A stretch of DNA of 64,000 nucleotides from Siphonodentalium dalli (taxonomy: Eukaryota > Mollusca > Scaphopoda > Gadilida > Siphonodentaliidae). Both the position numbers and the translations under genes were made by a program. Numbering within the stretch: the stretch's first letter is position 1; the number at the start of each line of letters is the position of its first letter. The notes under the pieces were generated by a model. The model did no database searches and was not told the origin of the DNA. It worked only from the letters and a program-made list of their open reading frames with translations. The DNA is taken from positions 187,667,309-187,731,308 of the forward strand of contig CP136068.1 in NCBI GenBank assembly GCA_032622095.1, written 5' to 3'. Below, in pieces: positions 35,806-45,543 of this stretch.

Positions 35806-36946
35806 TTCTATTATTAACATCCATGGCTTGGGTTTGGGTCATGCACTCTACATTAATTAATGTAGGTTTCTAACTGTTGGAACATTTGAATCCTCTGGAT
35901 GCGCCCATTCCTGGGATCGATCTAAATAAAAATTTAGCTCCAAGTATGAAAATATTCGACTCTTTATCTCAAATCTATAATGTTGACATTAAATATTCAA
36001 TTGGTTGAAAAATCACAAACAATTTTACAGTTTGAAATTCCCAACTGATGTTGAATTTGGCATGAATTTTTCAACTGATGAATTTTTTTTCCTCATTTGG
36101 GTGGGGGGTGATGTGAAGCACTCCTCTGTCGCCACATCCCTGGGGTAAAAGCTTCAGGTAATGAAATGAAGGATCACACAATTCATTTGATTTGCGAACT
36201 AAAACTTTCAGCGTTGTTTAGCAATATAGAAATCAACACAAGCAGCTCCCAAAAGGTCAGATTAAGACCACGTCAAGCAGCTGCCACAGGGTCAGATTAA
36301 CACCACGCCAAGCAGCTGCCACAAGGTCAGATTAAGTGTAAAATTATGACAGATAATATTTCAGATATATCTTAGGTCCGGTTTTAAAGTTTTGAAGTAT
36401 TGAACAACTTCCGACCCGATAGGGTACAAGTGCTATGTTGACAAGATGTACGACATTATCTCACCCTCGACAAATATAATTATCACATTCAGAAATATTT
36501 TCGTTCGTATTATTGTAAAAGCTGTAAATTCGTTCTGTTGCTATTTTGATGTGTCTTATGGGCGTGGCTTTGTTCGACGAGACACCAACTTCGAATTTGC
36601 TTTCCTCAAACCAGGTCAAATTCTGTCCCGTTCACAAATGGTAACGTGACACCCACCACCTCTGGGTTGTAATTTATCAACTGTTGGAAAATTCTATGAC
36701 CCTATGATCAAAATTCATTCGAATTGGCGCGACTTCAGTCTAAAATTTGACTGACTGTAGGAATATATTTGACTTTCTGGTCTAAAACATATTGGTTTGA
36801 TATTAAAACTGTTAAAAAGTGTTACCAATATTGAGGGGTGGACACCGCAAACTATATAATTGTTATCAGGTTGTCCCGACCAAAACATATTTTCGAGAAT
36901 GGAAATCAAACATTAAAATAAGAGGTGTAAATCAGATCGTCTGGCT
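35806..36946. other. Dispersed repeat pieces and a 35-bp triplication
   Basis: An AAGCAGCTGCCACAAGGTCAG unit of 35 bp occurs three times at 36240-36336. Stretches such as GGTTGAAAAATC and AAATTCCCAACTGATGTTG (about 36000-36060) and CAACTGTTGGAAAATTC (about 36678) resemble segments near 59885-60000 and 60370-60640, so a diverged repeat family is present. No gene is recognised. Confidence 0.5.
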
Positions 36947-37389
36947 TTAAAGGTACTCAACCCGATTCGGTCGTCCCCATATCATCAGATTCCAACAACA
37001 ACATTTTTAAAAATGCCACTTCGGTTATCAGAATAGATTAATTGCCCAAAAATAATGCTAACCACAGTCAACTATAGTATAAAATTGCCCAAAACCTGTT
37101 ATTTATCAACGTTTTGGTCAACGAAATTTTGCCGGTTTGTCAAATATCTGACACCAAAAAGCCACTTGATTTTAGAGTTATCCATCTTCGTCAGCAATTT
37201 GGTCATAGAAATCACTCTCGTCGACTGTTTACTGAGCCACTTAAAATTAAAATAATAAATTTCAAACATCGATATCTGATCACTCTGAGCTTTGATGGGT
37301 GGGTTCCTCGACTCGAATCAAATATTTTTTACCCCCGAAGCCAAGGAAATAGTAATTTGCGAGCGTTAATTCGGATTGAGTATCTTTAA
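36947..37389. mobile_element. TTAA palindromic MITE, asymmetric form
   Basis: This is a good reference copy. TTAA is followed by AGGTACTCAACCCGATTCGG, then CCCCATATCATCAGATTCCA and ACAACAACATT. The right end is GAAGCCAAGGAAATAGTAATT...CGGATTGAGTATCTTTAA. It is 443 bp. Short frames inside are not genes. Confidence 0.85.
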
Positions 37390-37791
37390 GGTTTGTAGCC
37401 ATGGCAACAATAACAGTTATGAACAAGTGTAAATCAGATCATCTGGTTCTAGGCGTGGCCTTCTCAGTTGTAACCAAGGAAACTAAAAACTCTGACAACC
37501 CCTGAACTCACCATCACCACTAGAATCACCCCACCATCACTACCAAAAATAATGACAGCACCATTTACAATATGTTCATAGTTCAGTCCCGTCACCATGC
37601 ACGCTGATCTGACCACTGACATCACGTATACAGAATGTAATTATATCTCAGCAACATTTGTATTTAAGACTTTTGTCGATTACAATTCATTTTGATTTGA
37701 TCTAGCAAAATTTCCAAATGAATATGTAATCAGTTCGATTTCTCAGAATAATGCAGTATGACTTGGAACTGAACTTGAACTGACCCTAGTC
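37390..37791. other. Interval with no recognised gene
   Basis: Nothing beyond short open frames is visible between the TTAA MITE and the nested composite. Confidence 0.6.
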
Positions 37792-37850
37792 TTAAAGGGA
37801 GATTGTACCTAAATCGAACCATTTGTATTCAACGTAAAATATGCAACAAA

Positions 37851-38180
37851 CAAGCCTGCAAATAGTGTGTCTGTCATTTGCAGAATGAGGTCCCCAGAGG
37901 GTGAATTTAGTGACGCTATCCCGCATAACGGGCTAGCATCACTAAATTCACCCTCTGGGGACCTCATTCTGCTTAGGCCATCAACTGCTATGGTAGATCT
38001 AGGATCAGAATGAAGTTCCCAGAAACAATAGATACTTCCAGAAGATGAGGCCTAAGCAGAATGAGGTCTCCAGAGGGTGAATTTGGTGATGCTAGCCCGC
38101 TGTGCGGGATAGCATCACTAAATTCACCCTCTGGGGACCTCATTCTGCAAATGACTTCGGACACGCTATTTGCAGGCTTG
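37851..38180. mobile_element. Double-hairpin element, shorter copy
   Basis: It is bounded by CAAGCCTGCAAATAG and its exact complement CTATTTGCAGGCTTG. Hairpin 1 is at 37881-37971 and hairpin 2 at 38057-38147. Both have long arms (CAGAATGAGGT, CCAGAGGGTGAATTT) and CCCGC...GCGGG-type loops. The two hairpins are themselves inverted relative to each other, so the whole 330 bp is a palindrome of palindromes. Confidence 0.9.
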
Positions 38181-38202
38181 GCAACAAATGAATGAATTTG
38201 TG

Positions 38203-38791
38203 TGCAAAATACACTAATGTACTCTATGAACGATGTAAAATACACTAATGTACTCTATGAACGATGTAAAATACACTAATGTACTCTATGAACGATGTAA
38301 AATACACTAATGTACTCCATGAACGATGTAAAATACACTAATGTACTCTATGAACGATGTAAAATACACTAATGTACTCTATGAACGATGTACAATACAC
38401 TAATGTACTCTATGAACGATGTAAAATACACTAATGTACTCTATGAACGATGTAAAATACACTAATGTACTCTATGAACGATGTAAAATACACTAATGTA
38501 CTCTATGAACGATGTAAAATACACTAATGTACTCCATGAACGATGTAAAATACACTAATGTACTCTATGAACGATGTAAAATACACTAATGTACTCTATG
38601 AACGATGTAAAATACACTAATGTACTCTATGAACGATGTAAAATACACTAATGTACTCCATGAACGATGTAAAATACACTAATGTACTCTATGAACGATG
38701 TAAAATACACTAATGTACTCTATGAACGATGTACAATACACTAATGTACTCTATGAACGATGTAAAATACACTAATGTACTCTATGAACGA
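38203..38791. repeat. 31-bp minisatellite, 19 units
   Basis: The unit TGTAAAATACACTAATGTAC plus TCTATGAACGA is repeated 19 times with an exact 31-bp period. Two kinds of single-base variant (CTCCATG for CTCTATG, TACAATAC for TAAAATAC) recur at intervals that suggest multi-unit block duplication. It begins 23 bp after the double-hairpin element. Confidence 0.95.
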
Positions 38792-38820
38792 TGTAATTAT
38801 AATGAAAATGAGTAAATGGC

Positions 38821-39212
38821 TTAACCCTTTACCCAACAAAACGCCCAGAAAAATAGCCCAAATGAAGCTGCAACAGCCTAAATTATCTTGGGTCTGTCTC
38901 AATAGAACCATACAAATATGGATATCATTGGAACCGGCTCATTGACCACATTGTGATAGTTACAGTTATTCCCTGTGCCAATGCATTCTCTTATATATGC
39001 GAGTAAAAAAATCATTTTTTAACACTTTTTACCATTTTTCTTACATTCTTTAACAATTTTTATAATATTTTTCTACATTCTTTGACAATTTTATCATTTT
39101 TAATATGTGTTAAGCCAATGCATTCTCTTATATATGAGAGGCGACCTATGGTCGACTCGCATATATAAGAGAATGCAATGGCACAGGGCCGTTTTGTTGG
39201 GTAAAGGGTTAA
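38821..39212. mobile_element. TTAA MITE with palindromic cassettes (copy a)
   Basis: TTAA flanks a 392-bp element with termini CCCTTTACCCAACAAAACG and, complemented, CCCTTTACCCAACAAAACGG. The order is: unique left arm with TCAATAGAACCATACAAATA and GGAACCGGCTC, a half palindromic cassette (38976-39004), an AT linker, a full cassette (39115-39183), and the right terminus. TTAA target and CCC-starting ends fit the piggyBac superfamily. It encodes no transposase. Confidence 0.9.
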
Positions 39213-39397
39213 GTCTTTTACTCATTTTCGTTATAATTATCAGGTTATGATATATACGTGGTTCTTTGTATACGTGAGTGTATTCAACCCTCATCCTTGA
39301 CACAATTTAATTCTTTTATTGGATATTGACTGTTGAGTATATAGTAGGAGATGGCCCCATGCATAAATGGCTGGATTTAGGTACAGTCCCCCTTTAA

Positions 39398-39623
39398 ATA
39401 AAAACAATTACAATGTAAGGTTTCCTTACATTATGCATATATCATGGCAGTGTTCAGACCAGCGCAGCGAAGGGACTGAACTCTATATATATTATGGCAG
39501 TGTTCAGATCTGCGTAACGATGGGGCTTAATTCTGCCTTTGGTGGAGACCTTCTCTCAGACGGGGTGGCCCCGAGCCTTACTGTTTGGTGGAGACCTTCT
39601 CTCAGACGGGGTGGCCCCGAGCC
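39398..39623. repeat. Short repeats in the 3' flank of the gene
   Basis: AATGTAAGG and CCTTACATT form a small hairpin at 39413-39433. The GGCAGTGTTCAGA segment occurs twice (about 39445 and 39496). A 46-bp unit (GGTGGAGACCTTCTCTCAGA, CGGGGTGGCCCCGAGCCTTA) is duplicated at 39541 and 39587; the second copy contains the stop codon of the minus-strand gene. A TTTATT at 39315-39320 (AATAAA on the minus strand) is a possible polyadenylation signal about 300 bp past the stop. Confidence 0.65.
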
Positions 39624-41009
39624 TTACTCGAATATAACCATCCCGTGGACGGTGTATTTTTCTCCTAGTTTGGGAAGTCCGTATTTCTTGAGCACCATGT
39701 CCGCCTCGTGTTTCATCTCGCTTGGTATTGTTTTCCTTGTATCCACATTAAACAGAGTAGCACTTTTAAGTTTCAACGAACCAACGCGTCCAGTTTCGAC
39801 CTTGAACGCCCTCATTGAGACTTCAATATACTTCTGCGGTATGTTCAGGTAATCGAACAACTTCTGCACACTCTTCCTAGGGTTTCTCATCAGATCGTCA
39901 TAAGCAAAAATGAAAATGGGATATCCCTTCTCGCGCATCTCGGTCGCTCTCGCGAGACTTGCCGCCCACGAGAGTGTAAATATTCCGACAGTTGAAAGGC
40001 TGCTTGGTTTAAATGGCGGTTTTGGCTTATCGAGAACGCTACAGAAATACGAATACAACATGGTCCTACAAAATGGGAAGACGGTTGATGCCACCTTGTT
40101 GTCAATGATGAAGCGGACGGCTTGTAGTATCGGCTCCTCCACGAACAAGCCGAGGTTATTAGTCACTGTCTTCAAGCTGTTTCGATACATGAACATTTTG
40201 TACATATGAGGAAATGTCTTGTGGATGTCTTCTAGGAGGGCCGTACAACATGGGCGTGGCTTAATAATAATCATTCCATATTGGGCGTCAGGTTTACACA
40301 GCACACATATAGCACTAGCGAGTAACTGAAGGTATTCTCCATCTTTGAGGACTTTGTGTTTGTGGAGAATTGCTAAGTTAGTTAGGACATCAGGTTCTCG
40401 TTGCACGAGCAATCCTGGTATATTTGAAAATGCTTCGCACAAGAGCCCAGATCCGCATTTCCCAGTTGATGCGAACATAGCAACCGGAAGCGCAGGCTCG
40501 CCGATGTCAGACGCCAGTTTGTGAAAGGACGGAAGTGGGATTGATATAACTTTCTGCGCATGCGTGAATTGAGAAATGAACATAGGTCCCTCCTCGGCTC
40601 GATATATGTTGATATTCTCCGGCGTTTCGACGAAAATCGCTTCGTTCCTCGTGATGCAGAACAGAGAAACATTGGGCTTGAGAACGTAATTAGGATGTTT
40701 GAAGGACGCGTGTTGGAGGACGAAGTGAGCCGGGTCCGCGACGTCCATACTGATGAATTTACGTCGTTTTCTTATCGTCATGACATGCGCACTGAGTTTA
40801 AACTGCAAGCCTTGTTTCGCATCACGGCGAATTTTCTCAACTCCTGACACAGCCCATGTGAATTTCTGTGACGTCACAACCATCAATCGAAAAAACTTGT
40901 AGAAGAAGTATGTAAACACGAGGATTGCGTAGTCCCTTATCTTTTTCATCGCTTGACTCATAATTTCCATGCCACCCTCCATCATATCTTTTTTCGCAGA
41001 TTTATCCAT
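39624..41009 (-). CDS. Sulfotransferase-like type II membrane protein
   Basis: The product of 461 residues most likely transfers sulfate from PAPS to an acceptor in the Golgi lumen; the acceptor is unknown. Residues 27-47 are strongly hydrophobic with basic residues before them, as in a type II signal anchor. STGKCGSGLLCEAF (181-194) fits the 5'-phosphosulfate-binding loop of the sulfotransferase fold, with REPD (204-207) after it. MYRNSLKT (274-281) fits the 3'-phosphate-binding Arg/Ser segment. FAYDDLMRNPRKSVQKLFDY (368-387) matches the conserved C-terminal YEDL..NP......F.FL motif. The family assignment is from motifs, not a search. The start is the first ATG of the frame; 16 bases upstream lies a consensus acceptor, so the coding region sits in one terminal exon. 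The neighbourhood is entirely repeats, so context gives no hint of pathway. Length suits a single-domain sulfotransferase with an N-terminal stem. Confidence 0.85.
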   Translation of the reverse strand: MDKSAKKDMMEGGMEIMSQAMKKIRDYAILVFTYFFYKFFRLMVVTSQKFTWAVSGVEKIRRDAKQGLQFKLSAHVMTIRKRRKFISMDVADPAHFVLQHASFKHPNYVLKPNVSLFCITRNEAIFVETPENINIYRAEEGPMFISQFTHAQKVISIPLPSFHKLASDIGEPALPVAMFASTGKCGSGLLCEAFSNIPGLLVQREPDVLTNLAILHKHKVLKDGEYLQLLASAICVLCKPDAQYGMIIIKPRPCCTALLEDIHKTFPHMYKMFMYRNSLKTVTNNLGLFVEEPILQAVRFIIDNKVASTVFPFCRTMLYSYFCSVLDKPKPPFKPSSLSTVGIFTLSWAASLARATEMREKGYPIFIFAYDDLMRNPRKSVQKLFDYLNIPQKYIEVSMRAFKVETGRVGSLKLKSATLFNVDTRKTIPSEMKHEADMVLKKYGLPKLGEKYTVHGMVIFE

Positions 41010-41045
41010 GTTTGCAGTTTTGTTCCTGAAAATAAATAAAAAGAA
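41010..41045 (-). promoter_or_regulatory. 3' splice acceptor in the 5' UTR
   Basis: On the minus strand the sequence reads a T-rich tract, then TTTATTTATTTTCAG, then GAACAAAACTGCAAACATGG. The AG is at 41027-41026 and the exon begins at 41025. This implies a non-coding first exon upstream on the minus strand. I could not locate its donor within the window. Confidence 0.7.
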
Positions 41046-41476
41046 TAACTATATAGGTGTACGCCATGCAGTACCAGTAATGCATCCAGAAAGGGCCGGG
41101 TTGCTACGTTTTCAACTTTTGGTGAACAAAGACAAGTCTATCGCTCGAAATTCGACAGCAGTTTCGGTCTAAATTCCTAGATCATGGAAGTATAAGTACA
41201 TTTTAATGAATGATTTTCGTCTCAAAGTTAATATTTACATGTGCTCACGTGTTTACCTGTGCTCAGTGAATGAAAATTGCTATCTATAGATGTCGTCTGT
41301 CATTGTTTTTGCGACTCTGTGTCTGTTTATTTGCGCGCACTCAATGTCTCTTGTCAGGTCACATATGCAATTTCGAAGGAAGTGCGCTGTGCTGTTCCAG
41401 AATGACAAATCAAGAAGAATTTTGGAGGCAGTGAGTTCGAACCCATGTTCAGACTGATACGCTTCACAACTCTAGG
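41046..41476. other. Probable 5' UTR intron sequence
   Basis: No coding feature is seen. A GTTCGAACCC string at about 41431-41441 resembles a pol III B box with no matching A box. The region near 41315-41350 has a diverged match at about 16765-16805. Confidence 0.4.
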
Positions 41477-41760
41477 TGAAAGGGCTTCCTTTTAATGATG
41501 CCCCCGAAGCCGATGTGGTTAGGTCGTGAAAGTGCTTCCTTTTAATGATGTCCCCGTAGCCGACGTGGTTAGGTCGTGAAAGTGCTTCCTTTTAATGATG
41601 TCCCCGTAGCCGATGTGGTTAGGTCGTGAATAAGATCATCGCAGTCTGACTGTCTGAGATAGACGAGGTTGACGCGGGTTCGAACCCCGGCATGGGCGAA
41701 AATCCGGACCGATTTTCAAGATTGATTTTTTTTTAGGGACATCTCAATGTGCCGTTCTGA
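41477..41760 (+). mobile_element. tRNA-derived SINE with a triplicated head
   Basis: The last part has an A-box-like TGTGGTTAGGTCG (41614-41626) and a perfect B box GGTTCGAACCC (41677-41687) about 52 bp later, as in tRNA-derived pol III promoters. The start (CCCCGTAGCCGATGTGGTTA) resembles tRNA-Ser or tRNA-Leu heads. The acceptor stem does not pair well, so I do not call a functional tRNA. A T-rich tract at 41728-41736 follows the head. Upstream, the same 50-bp head segment (CTTCCTTTTAATGATG...GTGGTTAGGTCG) is repeated in tandem at 41477, 41527 and 41577. Confidence 0.65.
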
Positions 41761-41798
41761 TTCTGATAAGAACTGAGAATTTGCTCACACTCACTGAG

Positions 41799-42199
41799 TT
41801 AACCCTTTACCAAACAGAAGGGCCCTATGCCAATGCATTCTCTTATATATGCGAGTCGACCATAGGTCGCCTCGCATATATAAGAGAATGCATTGGCTTA
41901 ACACATTAAAAATTATAAAATTGTTAAAGAATGTAAGAAAAAATGGTAAAAAGTGTTTAAAAAAACTTTGTTTTAGGCCAATGCATTATCTTATATATGC
42001 GAGGCGACCTATGGTCGACTCGCATATATAAGAGAATGCATTGGCACAGGGCATAACTGTAACCATCACAATGTGGTCAAGGAGCCGGTTCCAAATGATA
42101 TCCATATTTGTATGGTTCTATTGAGACAGACCGAAGATATTTTAGGCGGTTGAAGCTTTATTTTGCCGGTTTTGGCCGTTTTGTTGGGTAAAGGGTTAA
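41799..42199. mobile_element. TTAA MITE with two palindromic cassettes (copy b)
   Basis: TTAA at 41799-41802 and 42196-42199 flanks CCCTTTACCAAACAGAAGGG at the left and the complement of CCCTTTACCCAACAAAACGG at the right. Two full ~67-bp palindromes (41828-41896 and 41973-42043) enclose an AT linker. The unique arm (GGAGCCGGTTCC, TATCCATATTTGTATGG) is on the right, so it is inverted relative to copies a, c and d. Confidence 0.92.
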
Positions 42200-43508
42200 G
42201 CATTTATGAAGCAATACTCATACCGAGTCCCTGCCTCCATAACTCTGGTATATAGGGGTTAATTCAAATCCAAATTCTTAAACGTTCTCCTCAAACCACG
42301 ATCTGTATCTGAACTCGAACGTCAAGAACATAGAACACTGTACTCATTGTTTTGAGTTGAAACGTATTGGCTGTATTCGTCATCTCCAGTTTAAACCTCC
42401 GAGTTTAAACCTGATTTAAACCAATATTGACTGTCCAGCCAAACGGGGTCTAAATGGGCGTTTGTGGTCGTTCAGTGGCTAGCAGATTATATAAACCTGG
42501 TTTAAACCTACATTGATGGTCCAGCCAAACCGGATCTAACGTTATAGTGGCTAGCTGATTCGGTGAGATGAGAATGTAGTCGAATAACTCAGTTACACCA
42601 GGCGGACAGGCGGGCGGGCGGGCGGACAGGCGGGTGGACAGGCGGGCGGGCGGGCGGACAGGCGGACAGGAAGTACGATTACTTAGCTCGACGATATAGA
42701 GACATTGCTGTTAAACTATGGTTCCGTCTGGACCATGTTTAAACCAGATGTTAAGAGTGTGTCACTTAGACACGAGGTCTCTAGTCTAAACCACGAATTT
42801 ATTTAACCTGCTTCTTCTTCCTATTACAGTCCACCATCAACAGGCTGATGATTATGACTAATTTTATTTTGGCAACGACTGGCGATAATTTCTCTTCATG
42901 ATTAGGGTTTGTAATGATATAATTTAATTGATTTGAATTTGATTTGAATTTGGAAGTCATGATTAGTTGAGTGATTCTTTACTGGGTCGAATGTGTTTTC
43001 TGTGACGTCCAGTGTGGATTTAGTTGGTACATCATCCTGGTCCTGAACTCATCGACTGGAATGATGGTGACTATTTCAGTTGGTATATATAGCACCACTC
43101 TCTTATGGTCCGGGGAAAGAAAGAACATGTGTGGTAATCGTGGTTGGAGTGTGGAATTAGGTAGCCAGCCGCACTATAGTTTGCCTGGATTCCCGTGTTC
43201 TTTTGGCATATTCATCTATAACCGGATATGACGTCAAGTGTGTGCGCTTTTGTAAACAAAAGACAAAAATGTTACAGAACATGGCTTTTGTTTCCATAAC
43301 ACAACGTACAAACTTCACAATACAACACTATTTGCGGGATATTTATGATTGGTATAAGAACAAAATATGTCTATATTTTAATATTCTTTCTGTTTATGGC
43401 ATATTTAACGGTTGAGACTATTTTAGCAGCATACCTATAATGAAGGCCATCCGTGCCTTTAAGCATTAAAGTATGTGAAGGTATCAGTCGAAGGTACACG
43501 TTATAGGC
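42200..43508. other. Interval with GC-rich simple repeat, no gene
   Basis: A (GGCGGACA / GGCGGGCG)n tract lies at 42601-42672. TTTAAACC-containing segments recur (about 42390-42430, 42490-42510, 42725-42790), suggesting a diverged local repeat. Open frames such as 42971-43231 are unrecognised. Confidence 0.5.
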
Positions 43509-43890
43509 TTAACCCTTTACCCAACAAACCGGCCAAAAACGGCCAAATAAAGCTGCAACAGCCTAAATTATCTTGGGTCTGTCTCAATAAAACCATACAA
43601 ATATGGATATCATTGGAACCGGCTCCTTGATCACATTGTGATAGTTACAGTTATACCCTGTGCCAATGCATTCTCTTATATATGCGAGTCGACCATAGGT
43701 CGCCTCGCATATATAAGAGAATGCATTGGCCTTTTTTTTAACACTTTTTACCATTTTTTCTTTAACAATTTTATAATTTTTAATGTGTTAAGCCAGTGCA
43801 TTCTCTTATATATGCGAGGCGACCTATGGTCGACTCGCATATATAAGAGAATGCATTGGCACAGGGCCCTTCTGTTGGGTAAAGGGTTAA
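43509..43890. mobile_element. TTAA MITE with two palindromic cassettes (copy c)
   Basis: TTAA flanks a 382-bp element with CCCTTTACCCAACAAACCGG at the left and the complement of CCCTTTACCCAACAGAAGGG at the right. The left arm has CAATAAAACCATACAAATAT and GGAACCGGCTCC. Full cassettes lie at 43662-43730 and 43792-43861. Each cassette is nearly a perfect inverted repeat around GTCGACC...GGTCGCC. Confidence 0.92.
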
Positions 43891-44347
43891 ACCCCTTACT
43901 ACACCGCGCTTGTTGATGGTAATTTCATACAGACATCACATATACACACACGTGTTCGGATTAAGGAATTGCATTCTTTTGGTTTAGTATCGTTTTCCCC
44001 AAGCCCGGTATTATTCTGACAGAGTGGCCTATTCGCATTCCAATTCGCACTACTGGTATACCGACAGTACATAATGCCTGTGCATGGCTGTATATTTTAG
44101 CAATAAGCGCCGGTTAATGAAGTACTTTGTACTGTCATGGGAAATTAGGAACATGCTCTTCTTTGCATCATTAATTATACAGTGTGTAAATAGTGTGCGA
44201 TAAGCAAATCACTCAACCGAGTGACCCACTAATCCTCGGAGGCGTTATTTCGTGGTTTGATTCCGATTATTGATTAATGATTACACTCCGTACAATATGG
44301 TTCCGTAAATGAACAGACCGTAATCGTCATTTCGTGGGCGGTAGTCA
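43891..44347. other. Interval with no recognised gene
   Basis: A segment near 44027-44095 (GGCCTATTCGCATTCC...CGCACTACTG...CATAATGC) has a diverged match near 46843-46890, so it is a dispersed repeat of unknown type. Nothing else is supported. Confidence 0.5.
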
Positions 44348-44660
44348 AACTCCAGGCAGCGCCCTCTACGTTATCACTGCGATATAGCACTGCCACAAGG
44401 ATGGTACTTTGCGGACCGATACATCTATTTTAACATATCGTCGGAACTATATTTAGTCACCTATTATCTTAATTTGGCCACCAAAAGTTTGCGAAAATGG
44501 TAATTCTTTCGGTATCGATAAGAACATTATAGACTGAGCCAGGCATAGACAATTTTAATCCTAAAACATAAGAATTAAGAACACGTAAGAAATCCTTACA
44601 AAATGTCCTTATGGCAGTAATATCTCAGCGGAGCGATGGGAGATAACTCTGCCTGGAGTT
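44348..44660. mobile_element. Dispersed ~315-bp element, copy B
   Basis: The termini AACTCCAGGCAG and CTGCCTGGAGTT are perfect 12-bp inverted repeats. The interior matches 31055-31382. A GGTAGTC string lies just outside each end, which could be a target duplication, but spacing differs on the two sides. Non-coding. Confidence 0.88.
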
Positions 44661-45543
44661 CGGGTGGTAGTCTGATTCTGATTCAGTAATCGGAATCAGA
44701 ACTTCATAATGTAAACAAACCGAGATTTCAACACCTCGCAGTTTTTAAAACCAACAAAACATAAGAATCCGTCCCATGTGTACAAATTAATGCAGAATAT
44801 AAACTATCGATATCATAAATATTTGAAATACGTACACAAATTTGTAGTGGCAAGTGTAAACGGGGATAATTTTACTGAAATTAGCCATTATTGATAGTAA
44901 CGCTGGGGGAGCACTTCGTTTGATGGCGAAGCTTGTCAATTTCATCAGGTTAATTTCATTATACACCATACATTGCCGTCGCTAATCATCCCCACTCAAG
45001 ATTTCGGTGTTAAGTGGGTCAATGTGAATCACTCTTCCAAAATGACCCCCCCCCCCCCGGTGTTGAGTGTATTGCTTATCGCACACTCTTCACGCACTGT
45101 GCGTAGAAGCATGTCATCTCTTTTCTTCAGGTTTATACAATGGCTTGACCATAGAACACTGGGTTAGAAGGAACTAACTGTATTCCACAGGCCACATCAG
45201 TGTTAACGTTTGCCCATGGCGCCACGCACACGCTAAATTCGACATTTCCGAAGTGCACAATGCATAATATAAGGTCGTGAAGACCAACCAACCGACACCC
45301 TTTGCCACGTAGGAGTACTTTCCGAGCCACGTCTTTTTCAACTTTCAACATATGCTTTTCACACTATACCCCTCTTTTTCAACTTTTCAACATTCGCTTT
45401 TCACACTACCCCTCTTTTTGCATAACATTTAAAAACTGGCGAAAGGCAACACCCAACCTGCACAGTATCACGCCATTGTTTGGACACGAACGCATTTCAG
45501 ACTATGGAATTCGAAACCCACACTTTTTACATGCCGTGGGTCA
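44661..45543. other. Interval with a short tandem pair, no gene
   Basis: A ~41-bp unit (TCTTTTTCAAC...GCTTTTCACACTA.ACCCC) occurs twice at 45332-45418. A poly-C run sits at about 45044-45058. The 97-codon frame at 45302-45595 is built partly from this repeat and is not called a gene. Confidence 0.55.

Larger units (their letters stand above)
37792..39397. mobile_element. Composite TTAA element with three nested inserts
   Basis: The left end is TTAAAGGGAGATTGTACCTA followed by AATCGAACCATTT. The right end, complemented, is TTTAAAGGGGGACTGTACCT followed by AAATCCAGCCATTTATG. These paired termini span 1.6 kb. Inside lie the double-hairpin element (37851-38180), the 31-bp array (38203-38791) and a cassette-bearing TTAA MITE (38821-39212). 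The bases flanking the last insert, ATAATGAAAATGAGTAAA and TTTACTCATTTTCGTTAT, are inverted copies, so the host element is itself palindromic there. No transposase is encoded. Confidence 0.75.

Noticed and set aside
41615-41700. Functional tRNA gene
   Set aside because: A and B boxes are present, but the acceptor stem pairs poorly, the T stem has a mismatch and the anticodon arm is unclear. A SINE head fits better.
42601-42672. G-quadruplex or CpG-island promoter
   Set aside because: The GGCGGGCG/GGCGGACA tract is a short simple repeat. The G runs are mostly two or three bases long and no gene starts nearby.
43638-43916. Frames with ICES.IGRLAYIRECI or YMRVDHRSPRIYKRMHW motifs seen at many loci
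   Set aside because: These peptides are translations of the 67-bp palindromic cassette, which is why they recur. They are not a gene family.
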